NCBI RefSeq assembly: GCF_036556685.1
Contig: NZ_CP140614.1
Coordinates: 1,426,001-1,490,000, forward strand
Direction of reading: 5' to 3'
Length of the DNA stretch: 64,000 nucleotides
DNA from: Sulfurospirillum sp. 1612
GTDB lineage: Bacteria > Campylobacterota > Campylobacteria > Campylobacterales > Sulfurospirillaceae
The notes below the pieces were generated by a model that was not told where the DNA came from, ran no database searches, and worked only from the letters and a program-made list of their open reading frames with translations. Below, in pieces: positions 8,497 through 18,724 of this stretch (position 1 is the first letter of the stretch; each line of letters starts with the position of its first letter). Made by a program: the position numbers and the translations under genes.

Positions 8497-9957
8497 ATGA
8501 TTACTTGGATGCAACACCGCAAAAAGTACTTAGTAATAACCATATGGATTGCCACAATAGCCTTTATTGGTGCTGGTTTTGTTGGCTGGGGCGCTTATGA
8601 TATGAATACAAACAGAGCCAAATCAGTCGCAAAAGTTGGAAACCGAAATATCAGTGTTGAAGAGTTTCAACAAGCATATGCCAACAATTTTAATTACTAC
8701 AATCAACAATTAGGCGGAAAACTAACACAAGAAGAAGCCGATAAAATGGGACTTGACAAAGTCGTAATGCAAAATATCATCAATGAAGCGTTGCTTTTAA
8801 ATTTTGCTAATGACATGGGCTTTATTGTTCTAAAAAAAGATATCGAAAATGCCTTGATTCAAGACAAAAACTTTCAAACTGATGGCGTTTTTGATAAAAA
8901 TAAATATTACAGTCTTCTCAAAGCACAAAGAATGACGCCAAAAGAGTATGAAAATAGTCTCAAAAAAGAGCTCTTGCTCAATAAACTTCAAGCGGTGTTA
9001 AACCTACCTATCTCCAAACAAGAAATCGAGGTTTTTGGGTCATCAATCTTCATGCAAGACAAATTAAATGTCTCTGTATTGTCCATCAATCCACGTGATA
9101 TTGTTATTAAAACAGAGGCCTTGAAAAAATTCTGGGAACAACATAAACAAGCGTATATGACAAAGAAAAAATACATTCTTGATACTATCAAAGTCGCTCT
9201 TGATCCTGCAGCACCAGATACAGAGGCCTTGAAAAAATTCTGGGAAAGCAAAAAATATCTCTACAAAGATAAAGAGGGAAAATTACTCAGTTTTGAAGAT
9301 GCTAACGCAAAAGTAACGATTGATTTTAAACTCAAAGCAAGTAAACAAAAAGCGCTTGAAACTTACTTGAAACTCAAAAAAGGAGAAATCACCCCTACTG
9401 GCACAAAAACAGTATATGACGATGATACAGCGTTTCCATTAAAAACATTACGCGTATTAAACCAAGGACAGGTCATGAAACCAATCGCGATGTCTGATGG
9501 TTATTTGATTGCCAAATTAAAACAAGTATTAATGCCAAGAGAGATGACCTTTGAAGAAGCAAACGCACAAGTGACTAAAGATTATCGACAAACACTGCTA
9601 AAATCTGAATTAGAAAAAAAGGCAACTGCGAGACTTGACCTCTTTAATGGACAAAATACTGGTTTTGTTAGTAGAGACTCACAAGTGTCTATAAATGGCC
9701 TCAACAGCACGCAGAGCAGTCAATTCATCAATTTTATTTTTGATCAAGCACAAACAAAAGGTTATAAAGTTTTTGGTAATAAAGTAGCAATGTATCGAGT
9801 TTTGGAACAAAAGTTGCTTAATCAAGAGAAGTTAAAGTTATATAAAAATATAATAACAAACAGTATAACACAAAACAAAAAAGCGGAACTCTACAAGAAT
9901 TTGTTAGCAACGCTTAGAACCATGTACAAGACAGAACAGTATTATAAAGGAAAGTAG
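8497..9957 (+). CDS. PpiD-like periplasmic peptidyl-prolyl isomerase/chaperone
   Basis: An inner-membrane-anchored folding factor for exported proteins. One N-terminal membrane helix (~14-34) follows a positively charged start, then a SurA/PpiD N-terminal domain (VAKVGNRNISVEEFQQAY, ending near residue 170) and a parvulin-like region (~210-350) with DGYLIAKLKQV. In place of a clear catalytic rotamase signature there is a tandem 36-residue repeat (TEALKKFWE twice), so activity may be weak or absent. Length 486 is short of E. coli PpiD (623). Start follows GAAGGAAGAG. It abuts ftsA with no gap, an order seen widely in this phylum, and is probably co-transcribed with ftsA and ftsZ. Confidence 0.85.
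   Translation: MITWMQHRKKYLVITIWIATIAFIGAGFVGWGAYDMNTNRAKSVAKVGNRNISVEEFQQAYANNFNYYNQQLGGKLTQEEADKMGLDKVVMQNIINEALLLNFANDMGFIVLKKDIENALIQDKNFQTDGVFDKNKYYSLLKAQRMTPKEYENSLKKELLLNKLQAVLNLPISKQEIEVFGSSIFMQDKLNVSVLSINPRDIVIKTEALKKFWEQHKQAYMTKKKYILDTIKVALDPAAPDTEALKKFWESKKYLYKDKEGKLLSFEDANAKVTIDFKLKASKQKALETYLKLKKGEITPTGTKTVYDDDTAFPLKTLRVLNQGQVMKPIAMSDGYLIAKLKQVLMPREMTFEEANAQVTKDYRQTLLKSELEKKATARLDLFNGQNTGFVSRDSQVSINGLNSTQSSQFINFIFDQAQTKGYKVFGNKVAMYRVLEQKLLNQEKLKLYKNIITNSITQNKKAELYKNLLATLRTMYKTEQYYKGK
9112..9246 (+). repeat. Two 27-bp direct repeats inside the PpiD-like gene
   Basis: Identical 27-base copies at 9112-9138 and 9220-9246, encoding TEALKKFWE, start 108 bases (36 codons) apart. The period is in frame, so the repeat duplicates a short parvulin-linker segment rather than breaking the gene. 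Confidence 0.85.
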
Positions 9958-11322
9958 TTGAGCACAACAATATTAGGTATTGATATCGGATCCACTAAAA
10001 TTTGCGCAATCATAGCAGAAAAGAATAGTGATGGCGATATCAAAATCCTAGGAGCCGGCATTGCAAAATCTCAAGGCTTAAAAAAAGGGATTATTACAAA
10101 TATAGATCTCGCTTCCAACTCCATAAAAAATGCCTTAAATGATGCCAAAAGAGTAGCGGGAACTCAGTATGAAACTGTCATCGTCTCGATTTCAGGCGCT
10201 TACACAAAAAGCGTCGAGAGTACTGGAGTGGTCAATATACCCAATCATGATATCGGAATCAAAGAGATTAGCAGAGCGATGCAGATGGCTGATCACAACG
10301 CAAATATTCCTAACGAATATGAAAAACTCCACATCTTGCCATTTAATTTCAAAGTAGATGATCAAGAATTTATTGACGACCCACTTGGTATGAATGGATC
10401 ACGCCTTGAAGTACATGCCCATATTATCACCGTACAAAAATCTTCCATCAGCAATCTCGCCAAAGCAGCAAAATTAGCCGGTGTGAAAATCGACAATATC
10501 GTACTATCGGGTTATGCCTCAGCCATTGCAGTAGTCAATGAAGATGAAAGAGAATTGGGCGTTGTCGTCATTGATATGGGTGGCGCAACATGTGATATGA
10601 TTATTCATGCGGGTAATTCACTCCGATATAATGATTATCTAGGAGTGGGTTCTAACAACATCACCAATGATCTCTCCACCGCACTTCACACGCCACTAAC
10701 AGCGGCTGAAAAGATGAAAATAAAATATGGCACTTTAGATAATAATTCCAGCGAACTCATAGAACTTCCGGTAATCGGAGATGATGGTTCCACACATGAA
10801 GTTTCACTAGATATTATCTCAAATGTTATCTATGTCAGAGTTGAAGAGACATTGATGATACTGGCTAAGATGTTAGAAGACAGCGGCTATAAAGACCAAG
10901 TTGGCGCGGGTATCGTGCTAACAGGTGGGCTCACAAAAATTGCCAACATCAGAGAATTAGCCACAGCTATCTTTGATAATCTACCGACAAGAGTCGCCAA
11001 GCCAAGAGAGATGGATGGCTTATTTGAAACACTTCGAGATCCAAGCTATTCAACAGCACTAGGATTGGTATTATATGGTGGTGGTCATTTTACACCATAC
11101 GAAATTGATTCAAATAAAAATCTAAGATACAAAGATGAAATCATTGACTCAGAAAAAAATATACAAAATGTACTATTTGAAGAAGAGCCTGAGGTCATCA
11201 AAAAAAGTGATGAAATGTTGAGTGCAAAAGACAAACTGGCAAATATCGCCAAAATCAATGAAAAAAATGAAAAAAATGGTTTCTTTACTAGTTTATGGAA
11301 CCGATTAACACAACTATTTTAA
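9958..11322 (+). CDS. ftsA: Cell division protein FtsA
   Basis: Actin-like protein that tethers FtsZ rings to the membrane. The TTG start follows directly on the preceding stop, with GGAAAG as ribosome site inside the upstream gene. The 454-residue protein has phosphate-1 motif ILGIDIGSTKICAI at the N-terminus, the SHS2-type inserted domain, phosphate-2 VVVIDMGGATCDM (~196-208) and the adenosine motif GIVLTGGLTKI (~320). The C-terminus ends in an amphipathic helix (GFFTSLWNRLTQLF), the expected membrane anchor. Directly followed by ftsZ. Confidence 0.96.
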   Translation: MSTTILGIDIGSTKICAIIAEKNSDGDIKILGAGIAKSQGLKKGIITNIDLASNSIKNALNDAKRVAGTQYETVIVSISGAYTKSVESTGVVNIPNHDIGIKEISRAMQMADHNANIPNEYEKLHILPFNFKVDDQEFIDDPLGMNGSRLEVHAHIITVQKSSISNLAKAAKLAGVKIDNIVLSGYASAIAVVNEDERELGVVVIDMGGATCDMIIHAGNSLRYNDYLGVGSNNITNDLSTALHTPLTAAEKMKIKYGTLDNNSSELIELPVIGDDGSTHEVSLDIISNVIYVRVEETLMILAKMLEDSGYKDQVGAGIVLTGGLTKIANIRELATAIFDNLPTRVAKPREMDGLFETLRDPSYSTALGLVLYGGGHFTPYEIDSNKNLRYKDEIIDSEKNIQNVLFEEEPEVIKKSDEMLSAKDKLANIAKINEKNEKNGFFTSLWNRLTQLF

Positions 11323-11335
11323 GAGGAGCAAAGAT

Positions 11336-12463
11336 ATGAGCGGCTTTAGCATAGAAGAATCAAAATACACATACGGGGCAAAAATAAAAGTAATAGGTGT
11401 CGGTGGTGGTGGCGGTAATATGATTAACCACATGGTCCGCGAAGGCATCGGTGGTATTGACTTAATTGCAGCCAATACAGACGCTCAGGCACTCGATAGC
11501 TCATTAGCAACAATCAAAATACAATTGGGTGAAAAAAAGACAAAAGGACTCGGTGCGGGTATGATTCCTGAAGTCGGCAAAGAGTCTGCACTAGAGAGTT
11601 ATGAAGAAATCAAAAGTGCTTTGGAAAACTCAGATATTGTTTTTATTGCCTCTGGATTTGGTGGTGGTACGGGAACCGGCGCAGCTCCTATCATAGCGCA
11701 AGCAGCCAAAGAGATGGGTGCATTGACCGTTTCAGTAGTCACAAGACCATTTATGTTCGAAGGAAAAAGAAGAGCAAAACTCGCTGAAATTGGTCTCGGA
11801 GAGCTCAAAAAAGAGAGTGATTCAATCGTAGTGATTCCAAATGATAAATTACTCTCTATCGTTGATAAAAGCCTCGGAATAAAAGACAGTTTTAAAATCG
11901 TTGATGATGTGTTGAGCCGTGCAGTCAGTGGGATGAGTTTAGTTGTGTTATCATCCGGACAAAGCGATATTAATCTGGATTTTGCCGACGTTCAAACCGT
12001 CATGAGTCATCGCGGTATGGCACTTATGGGTGTGGGTGAGTGTACAGGAGAAGGATCCGCAGTAGAAGCCATCAAAAGTGCCATCGAATCTCCTCTTCTT
12101 GATAATATGTCTATAGATGGCGCGTTGGGTGTATTGGTACATTTCCACATATCTCCAAATTGCCCTATTTCTGACATCAGTGATGCCATGAGTATCGTAC
12201 ATGAAAGTGCAGATGAAGATGCTGATGTCATCTTTGGAACGACTACGGATGAAAAGATGGAAGACAATAGAGTCAAAGTGACTATCGTGGCCACAGGTTT
12301 TGATAGTAAATTAGAAGAAACAAAAGAATTAAAATTACTTGATCCAACACAAGAAGCAATCAAAAAAGAACGTATCAATAGAATGAAAAAAGTCAGTGGT
12401 GGGTATGAAAGCCAAGAAGACTATTTAGAAATACCAACCTATATCCGTCATCAAATGGATTAA
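11336..12463 (+). CDS. ftsZ: Cell division GTPase FtsZ
   Basis: Tubulin homologue that forms the division ring. The 375-residue protein has the glycine-rich GVGGGGGNMINHM loop, AANTDAQAL, the tubulin signature GGGTGTGAAPIIA (~107-119), RPFMFEGKRR and NLDFADVQTVM with the T7-loop aspartate. The C-terminus is a short conserved peptide (LEIPTYIRHQ) like those that bind FtsA. Start follows AAGAGGAG. Last gene of the ppiD-like/ftsA/ftsZ unit, followed by a hairpin. Confidence 0.98.
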   Translation: MSGFSIEESKYTYGAKIKVIGVGGGGGNMINHMVREGIGGIDLIAANTDAQALDSSLATIKIQLGEKKTKGLGAGMIPEVGKESALESYEEIKSALENSDIVFIASGFGGGTGTGAAPIIAQAAKEMGALTVSVVTRPFMFEGKRRAKLAEIGLGELKKESDSIVVIPNDKLLSIVDKSLGIKDSFKIVDDVLSRAVSGMSLVVLSSGQSDINLDFADVQTVMSHRGMALMGVGECTGEGSAVEAIKSAIESPLLDNMSIDGALGVLVHFHISPNCPISDISDAMSIVHESADEDADVIFGTTTDEKMEDNRVKVTIVATGFDSKLEETKELKLLDPTQEAIKKERINRMKKVSGGYESQEDYLEIPTYIRHQMD

Positions 12464-12472
12464 AACCAATCA

Positions 12473-12493
12473 AAGGGAGTGTCACGCTCCCTT
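12473..12493. terminator. Hairpin between ftsZ and prmC
   Basis: AAGGGAG and CTCCCTT pair, extendable by a G-T and a G-C pair to nine pairs around a three-base loop. It lies between convergent genes and can serve both. On the minus strand it is followed by TTTGATTGGTTTT; on the plus strand there is no clear T-run. Confidence 0.5.
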
Positions 12494-12497
12494 ATGA

Positions 12498-13313
12498 TCA
12501 CCCTTCCAATAAAAATCCTCGATCAAAATCAGAATAATCCTTATAAAATGTTGCTTTGGCATTCAAAGTGTGTAGATAATTTGTAATTTTTTCTCTTTGG
12601 TCATATCCCATCTCACAAGCCAAAAGTGCAATCTTTCGCTTATGTGCAATGTCAATAATCTCTTTCAATATCTCATCGCCCTCTTCTCCGCCAAATAAAG
12701 CAAGAGAGGGTTCATAAGAGAGATTTTTGTCTAAAATAGCATCTTTTTTGATATAAGGAGGATTTGAAACAAGCACATCAATGGGCACATTCACATCATC
12801 AAGTAAATGACCATGCACGAAGGTAATGTTCTGACTCACACCATGTTTTATGGCATTGATTTGCGCCACTTCAAGAGCCTCTTTTGAAAGATCCACGGCA
12901 ATCAAACGTGCTTGTGGTAAAAAATGTGCTAGCATGATCGAGATAATCCCACTACCCGTACCGATTTCAGCGATGGTAAGGCTCTGGTGCTCCTTTACCC
13001 AACCGAGTACGTGATCCACTAAGAGTTCGGTTTCAGGACGGGGTATCAAGACACGCTCATCTACATAAAATTCACGCGAATAAAAAGAGGCTTGCTTTAA
13101 GATATATTCTAAAGGTACAGATTTTTTTCTTTGTTCAATATGGTCTAAAAAATCTTGAGGTGTTTCGATTGTATCATCATCATGAGCCATAATCCACAGC
13201 AATTCTTTGCCTAAAGCATGCGAGAGCATCGTGCGTACCTCTTTTTGAGGATTCTCGCAGATGCCTTGCAATACTTGTGATGCTTCAGCAATCATCTCTT
13301 TTATTCGTGGCAA
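12498..13313 (-). CDS. prmC: Peptide chain release factor N5-glutamine methyltransferase
   Basis: Methylates the GGQ glutamine of release factors RF1 and RF2. The 271-residue protein has an N-terminal helical domain, the linker RVLIPRPETELLVD, SAM motif IAEIGTGSGIISIML and catalytic loop VSNPPYIK, all typical of PrmC/HemK. Its ATG overlaps the end of the upstream M48 protease gene by 13 bases, so the two are likely co-transcribed. Confidence 0.96.
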   Translation of the reverse strand: MPRIKEMIAEASQVLQGICENPQKEVRTMLSHALGKELLWIMAHDDDTIETPQDFLDHIEQRKKSVPLEYILKQASFYSREFYVDERVLIPRPETELLVDHVLGWVKEHQSLTIAEIGTGSGIISIMLAHFLPQARLIAVDLSKEALEVAQINAIKHGVSQNITFVHGHLLDDVNVPIDVLVSNPPYIKKDAILDKNLSYEPSLALFGGEEGDEILKEIIDIAHKRKIALLACEMGYDQREKITNYLHTLNAKATFYKDYSDFDRGFLLEG

Positions 13314-14539
13314 TGCTCTTCCATAAAACGCTTATCTTCATTCACATCAACACCCAAATGTTTGAGTCGCGTAACCAATGGTGGATGTGTAAAATATAAT
13401 GCAATCGTGAGGGGATGAGAATAAGGAAAACTTTTGTTGGCATCTGCCAATTTCATCAAAGCAGACGCCAGTGCTTCTTTGCTTTCACACTCACTTCCAT
13501 AAGCATCCGCTGCATACTCATTTTTACGGCTAAGAAAACTAAAAAATGGCATAAAGAGAAACGAAAGCACCGGAGAAAAAAGCAAGAAAAAGACCAATGT
13601 CATGTAGCTTCCATTGCTTACCCCTAATTGCAAAAAGATATCACTAGGAAGATTTCCAAATATCGCGAACATAATCAATAACATCAAGCCACTAGAGAAA
13701 ATATTTTTGATAATATCTTTATGTTTAAAATGTCCCAGTTCATGACCTAAAACCGCCAAAAGTTCTGTTTTGTCGAGTTTGGCAATCAACGTATCAAAAA
13801 GCACGACGCGCTTTGACTTACCCAACCCTCCAAAATACGCATTCAATCGATTGTCTCTTTTGCTCGCATCCAAACTAAAAACGCCACTACTTTTCAAACC
13901 GGCTTTTTGCAGCAGTGCTTCGATAGCGTTTTTGAGATCTTCATCTTGCAATGGCGTAAATTTGTTGAACAATGGAGCAATCCATGTCGGATAGACCATA
14001 TTAATAAACAGAAGAATTAAAAATACTACTCCAAATCCCCAAATCCACCAATTTGGCAATACTAAAATGATCCAAGACAATAGCGCAATAACCAGTGAAC
14101 CAAAGACTAAAAAGAGCACAGATGCTTTGAGTTGGTCCATCAAATACATTTTAAAATCCATATTTGAAAAACCAAATTTTTTATCCAAAGAAAAGGTTTT
14201 GTACCAATCAAAAGGCAGACCTAAGAAATAATTAATCGCGATAAATAGATCCACAAATACAACCGCATGTAGAATCTCATTATCAATCACAATGGCGCGA
14301 TCTAAAAAATTCAATCCAAAATCAAACCACCAAAAGAAAATTAGCAAATCATAAAGAATTTGAAGCAACTCCATTTTTGTAGTGGCGATTTTGTAATTTC
14401 CTGCCTTTATAAAATTACTAGCACTTAAAATGACCGGCTGTGCCCTTTTTGCTTTTAGCACAAAACCAATCTCCATCACGGCGGCGTAAAATCGCACCAA
14501 CGCATATACTGTATATATCAAACTAATCCAAATTAACAT
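13301..14539 (-). CDS. M48-family membrane metalloprotease (Ste24/CAAX-protease-like)
   Basis: Integral-membrane zinc protease of 412 residues. The zinc motif HELGH sits near residue 266 (VLGHELGHFKHKD), with the third ligand in NEYAADAYG near 343. Several hydrophobic segments surround it (start, ~60-120, ~150-190, ~285-330), and NRLNAYFGGLGKSKRVVLFDTL just before the motif is typical of Ste24-type enzymes. In bacteria the substrate is usually unknown, and the name CAAX protease does not imply prenylation. An in-frame TTG one codon upstream is possible; ATG at 14539 after AAGGTATC is preferred. Confidence 0.9.
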   Translation of the reverse strand: MLIWISLIYTVYALVRFYAAVMEIGFVLKAKRAQPVILSASNFIKAGNYKIATTKMELLQILYDLLIFFWWFDFGLNFLDRAIVIDNEILHAVVFVDLFIAINYFLGLPFDWYKTFSLDKKFGFSNMDFKMYLMDQLKASVLFLVFGSLVIALLSWIILVLPNWWIWGFGVVFLILLFINMVYPTWIAPLFNKFTPLQDEDLKNAIEALLQKAGLKSSGVFSLDASKRDNRLNAYFGGLGKSKRVVLFDTLIAKLDKTELLAVLGHELGHFKHKDIIKNIFSSGLMLLIMFAIFGNLPSDIFLQLGVSNGSYMTLVFFLLFSPVLSFLFMPFFSFLSRKNEYAADAYGSECESKEALASALMKLADANKSFPYSHPLTIALYFTHPPLVTRLKHLGVDVNEDKRFMEEHCHE

Positions 14540-14607
14540 CAAAGATACCTTGTTTTTTACGCAATTGTAGCAAAAATGTGTTAAAAAGAGATTGATTCTG
14601 TCTTAAT

Positions 14608-15075
14608 TTATTTTAATTTGCACACATCCACCCAGCGCAGCGCTCCAGAAATCTCATACAATTGATCATGTGTTAATTTAATCGCAGAATTAGAACTCCC
14701 ACATGCAGGATAAATAAAATCGTACTGTTTTAATGAAACATCAAGATAAATATCTACATCCTCATTCACACCAAAAGGACACACGCCACCCACATCATGA
14801 CCAATTAATGTACCGACTTGATCAAATGAAAGCATTTTGGCTTTGGTGCCAAATTCTTGTTTATATTTTTTGTTATCAATCTTCACTTCACCACTGGTCA
14901 CCACTAAAATTGCTCGATCATTAAGCATAAAAGAGAGGGATTTTGCTATCCGTGATTCTTCAGTTCCTAACGCTTTGGCGGCGAGTTCCACCGTGGCACT
15001 TGATACGTCAAATTCTATAATATCTTTCTCTTTGTTCCATCCTTGTAAATGAGCGCGTGCTTGTTCTATCCCCAA
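14608..15075 (-). CDS. YbaK/ProX-type aminoacyl-tRNA deacylase
   Basis: Member of the YbaK/EbsC family, whose enzymes hydrolyse mischarged tRNA such as Cys-tRNA(Pro) or Ala-tRNA(Pro). The 155-residue length is standard. Visible are AKSLSFML with the catalytic-lysine region, VVTSGEVKIDNKKYKQEFGTKAK interrupted here into VVTSGEVKIDNKK and KAKMLSF, and VGGVCPFGV, the GGxxPFG motif that lines the active site. The start is TTG, seven bases after AAAGGAG. Substrate specificity cannot be told from sequence. Transcribed alone. Confidence 0.9.
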   Translation of the reverse strand: MGIEQARAHLQGWNKEKDIIEFDVSSATVELAAKALGTEESRIAKSLSFMLNDRAILVVTSGEVKIDNKKYKQEFGTKAKMLSFDQVGTLIGHDVGGVCPFGVNEDVDIYLDVSLKQYDFIYPACGSSNSAIKLTHDQLYEISGALRWVDVCKLK

Positions 15076-15184
15076 AGTAATCTCCTTTATTTGTTGTTCT
15101 GAATGTTTTTATTTTATCAAAAATATTGTAAAAAGAGAATTTTAGATAAAATATCACCTCTAAAACTTTGATATAGGAATCACA

Positions 15185-17122
15185 TTGGCATTATTAGATA
15201 TTTTGGAAGTTAGCAAATCATACGAATCACAACAGATACTGAACAAAGTCAGCCTCTCCATCAACAAAGGAGAACGCATTTGTATCATCGGTAAAAACGG
15301 TGGTGGCAAGTCGACCCTGATGAAAATCATCAACGGTACCTTAGACGTTGATGAGGGCCGACGTATTATCCAAAATCAAATTAAAGTCGATATGCTAGAC
15401 CAAACCCCTCTTTTTGAAGAGAATCTTAGTGTCAAAGAGACAATTGCACAGGGACTCAAAGAGTTGATTGATGCCAAAGCAGAATATGAAACAACCCTGC
15501 AACGCTTATCTCAAGATTTTGAAAATCCGGAACTTTTAAAAAAACAGGATGAATTATTGAGCTTTTTGGATGCTCATGATGCTTGGAGTTTAGATGATAA
15601 AGTCGAGCGTGTTTTGCAAAAACTCAATCTCAAAGAGTATGAAGACACCAATATCAATCTTCTCAGCGGTGGAGAACAGCGACGCGTCACCTTGGCGGGA
15701 TTGATACTCAAAAAACCCGATATTTTACTCTTAGATGAGCCGACTAACCATCTTGATGTTTATATGGTTGAATTTTTAGAAGAGATGCTTATCAAAGAAC
15801 AATTTACCTTGGTTTTTATCTCTCATGATCGTTATTTTATTGACAATCTGGCCACAAAAACACTCGAAATTGATAACACCAAGCTTCTCTCTTTTAGCGG
15901 AGGGTATCAAGATTATCTACGAGCCAAAGAGTTACTATTACACTCCATGAACCAAGAGCATGAAAATTTACTCAAACTCCTTAAAAGAGAAGAAGCATGG
16001 CTAAGGCGTGGTGTCAAAGCCAGACTCAAACGAAATGAAGGCAGAAAACAGAGAGTTTTTGATCTCAAAGAAAAAGCCAAGACCAATCCAGCGGCCATCA
16101 ATAAAATCAAACTAGAACTCGAGCGCGAACAAAAAAACTTCAATCAAAGTGCTTCTGTCAATAAACAAAAAATGCTTTTTGAGATGTATGATATTTGCAA
16201 AACGCTTGGACATAAGAGACTCATCGAAAATTTTTCAACGCGTATTTTACAAAAAGACAGAATCGCCATCGTAGGGAAAAATGGCTCAGGCAAATCAACG
16301 TTTTTGAAGATTTTGCTCCAAGATATCCCCATTGATAGTGGGATTTTAAAGATGGGAGAGTTAAAAATCGGCTACTTTGACCAACAACGAGAGATGCTCG
16401 ATGATACTAAAGATATCCTAGAGACCTTCTGCCCAAATGGAGGTGATCGCATCGATGTAAAGGGTCGTAATCTGCATGTTTTTGGATATTTGAAAAATTT
16501 CCTCTTTCCCAAAGAGCATCTCAACAAAAAAATCGGCGTCTTAAGTGGTGGGGAAAAGAATCGAATCGCACTGGCACTTCTGTTTACTAAAGAGGTCGAT
16601 TGTCTCATCCTCGATGAGCCGACTAACGACTTAGATATCCCAACTATTAATATTTTAGAAGAGTATATTCTAAACTTTCAAGGAGCCGTGATTTTTGTCA
16701 GTCATGATCGCTACTTTGTCGATAAAATTGCCAAAAAACTTTTTATTTTCAAAGGCGATGGCGTTATTGAAGAGAGTTTTCAAGAATACAGTGAATATCT
16801 CAGTATCGAAAAAGAGATTGCCTCCTTAGACCAATGGAGCACTGAAGAAAAAAAAGAGAGTGGCAAAAAGGACAAAACACAGAATCAGCGTCCTTCAAAA
16901 CTCAGCTATAAAGAGAAGCAAGATTATGAAACCTTGCCAAAACAAATCGAAATTTTAGAAGATGAGATTAAAAGCATCAATGCCTGTTTACAAGACCCAA
17001 AATGCTATGAAACGATTAGTTTTGCAGAAGTCAGTCAAGAACTCAGTAAAAAAGAACAACAATTAGAGATCATGATAGAACGTTTTTTAGAATTAGAAGA
17101 AAAGGCCGAAGCCTTCTCTTGA
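15185..17122 (+). CDS. ABC-F family ATPase (Uup/EttA-like)
   Basis: Soluble tandem ATPase without membrane domains; ABC-F proteins act on the ribosome in translation control or stalling rescue. Two cassettes are seen: Walker A GKNGGGKST (~38) and GKNGSGKST (~364), signatures LSGGEQRR and LSGGEKNR, Walker B ILLLDEPTNHLD and CLILDEPTNDLD. The linker between them (~240-320) is rich in charged helix, and the C-terminus (~545-645) is a coiled coil, the layout of Uup. The TTG start follows ATAGGAATCACA. It converges with purH, leaving 4 bases between the genes. Confidence 0.93.
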   Translation: MALLDILEVSKSYESQQILNKVSLSINKGERICIIGKNGGGKSTLMKIINGTLDVDEGRRIIQNQIKVDMLDQTPLFEENLSVKETIAQGLKELIDAKAEYETTLQRLSQDFENPELLKKQDELLSFLDAHDAWSLDDKVERVLQKLNLKEYEDTNINLLSGGEQRRVTLAGLILKKPDILLLDEPTNHLDVYMVEFLEEMLIKEQFTLVFISHDRYFIDNLATKTLEIDNTKLLSFSGGYQDYLRAKELLLHSMNQEHENLLKLLKREEAWLRRGVKARLKRNEGRKQRVFDLKEKAKTNPAAINKIKLELEREQKNFNQSASVNKQKMLFEMYDICKTLGHKRLIENFSTRILQKDRIAIVGKNGSGKSTFLKILLQDIPIDSGILKMGELKIGYFDQQREMLDDTKDILETFCPNGGDRIDVKGRNLHVFGYLKNFLFPKEHLNKKIGVLSGGEKNRIALALLFTKEVDCLILDEPTNDLDIPTINILEEYILNFQGAVIFVSHDRYFVDKIAKKLFIFKGDGVIEESFQEYSEYLSIEKEIASLDQWSTEEKKESGKKDKTQNQRPSKLSYKEKQDYETLPKQIEILEDEIKSINACLQDPKCYETISFAEVSQELSKKEQQLEIMIERFLELEEKAEAFS

Positions 17123-17126
17123 TATC

Positions 17127-18659
17127 TTAATGTAAAAAGTGTCGGGTACCACTAAAATAAAGTGCCATTTTGTGTTCATTAGCCGCTTGGATGACCTCAT
17201 CATCACGGATACTGCCACCGGGTTCGATGATAGATTTGACGCCCGCTTGTGCTGCGGCATCAATACTATCTCGAAATGGGAAAAATGCTTCGCTCGCCAT
17301 CGCGCAACCGGTGACATCTAGGCCTAAATCTTTGGCTTTTAACAGTGCACATTTAGCCGCATCCACACGACTAGTCATCCCCATACCGATGCCAACCATC
17401 GCAGCATCTTTGACATAAACGACACAATTTGATTTTGTCAAAGAAGCAACTTTGTAAGCAATCTCAAGATCATGCATCTCATGAGCACTCGCAGTACGTT
17501 CGCTCACGCATTTTGATTTTTCAACCTCATCGTTTGCAACGCGATCGCTATTTTGATACACAAATCCGCCATCAACATGCTTGAAATCATACGCATCTTC
17601 ATTTTGGACAAGATATTTACTCTCTTGTGTGAAGATTTTGATACGTTTTTTAGAAGCAAATACTTCCAGTGCATCCGCATCAACATTGGCCGCGATAATC
17701 ACCTCGACAAAAATCTCATTGATTTTATTGGCCAATGCGACATCCAAAGTACCATTGATAGCAACCACACCACCATAAGCAGAAATCGGGTCACATTGTA
17801 ATGCTTTCGTATAAGAATCCAACACATTTGCTCCAATTGCAAAACCACAAGGATTGGCATGTTTGATGATAGAAACTGCCGGTGCTTCCCCAAAAGAGGC
17901 TGCGATTTTAAGCGCCCCATTGATATCGGTTAAGTTATTAAAACTTGCCTCGCCTTTGAGGGTTTTAAAATTATTACTAAAGAAGTAATCAAACTCATAC
18001 AAAGCGCCTTTTTGATGTGGATTTTCGCCATATCTTGTATCAAATGCTTTTGAGCCCACGATAAATTGCTGTGCCCCAAAACCATCATGAAATTTTTTGT
18101 TCATGTAGTTGGCAATCATACTATCATATGCTGCGGTATGTTCAAACGCTTTGATCATAAAATCACGTCTGAAATCGACATCATTTTTGCCCTCTTTTAT
18201 CGCTTCAATCACACGATCATAATCATTGACATCAGTCACAATCAAGACATCATTGAAGTTTTTAGCAGCACTTCGTACCATCGCTGGACCGCCAATATCG
18301 ATATTTTCAATAATCTCATCAAAATCATCGGTTTTTGTTATCGTCTCTTTAAAAGGATAAAGATTGACACACACCAAATCAATCCCTTTGATATCATGTT
18401 CTTGTGCCATTTGGACATGAGATTCAAGATCTCTACGATGCAAAATTCCTCCGTGAATGTAAGGGTTTAGAGTTTTTACCCTACCATCAAACATCTCAGG
18501 AAATTTTGTCACTTCGCTGATTTCAATCGCTTGAATTCCTGCCTCTTTTAAAAGTCTAAAAGTCCCACCTGTTGACACGATTTCGTAACCTAAAGATTCT
18601 AACTCTTTAGCAAACGAAGCGATGCCCTCTTTGTCGCTGACGCTAATCAATGCTCTCAT
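17127..18659 (-). CDS. purH: Bifunctional AICAR formyltransferase/IMP cyclohydrolase
   Basis: Carries out the last two steps of purine synthesis: formylation of AICAR and ring closure to IMP. The 510-residue protein has an N-terminal MGS-like cyclohydrolase domain ([49 protein letters not shown]) and a C-terminal transformylase domain with the catalytic KHANPCG (~264). It ends with [17 protein letters not shown] and GTRHFLH, both diagnostic. It has its own short promoter region opposite the aminotransferase gene. Confidence 0.97.
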   Translation of the reverse strand: MRALISVSDKEGIASFAKELESLGYEIVSTGGTFRLLKEAGIQAIEISEVTKFPEMFDGRVKTLNPYIHGGILHRRDLESHVQMAQEHDIKGIDLVCVNLYPFKETITKTDDFDEIIENIDIGGPAMVRSAAKNFNDVLIVTDVNDYDRVIEAIKEGKNDVDFRRDFMIKAFEHTAAYDSMIANYMNKKFHDGFGAQQFIVGSKAFDTRYGENPHQKGALYEFDYFFSNNFKTLKGEASFNNLTDINGALKIAASFGEAPAVSIIKHANPCGFAIGANVLDSYTKALQCDPISAYGGVVAINGTLDVALANKINEIFVEVIIAANVDADALEVFASKKRIKIFTQESKYLVQNEDAYDFKHVDGGFVYQNSDRVANDEVEKSKCVSERTASAHEMHDLEIAYKVASLTKSNCVVYVKDAAMVGIGMGMTSRVDAAKCALLKAKDLGLDVTGCAMASEAFFPFRDSIDAAAQAGVKSIIEPGGSIRDDEVIQAANEHKMALYFSGTRHFLH

Positions 18660-18724
18660 TGTAATCCTTATTTTATATTAAAGCGTTTATTATATAATAA
18701 CGCAGTTTTAATAAGGATAAAAAA

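Noticed and set aside
18066-18470. Plus-strand 134-codon frame inside purH
   Set aside because: Antisense shadow of the well-conserved purH domains, with no ribosome site.
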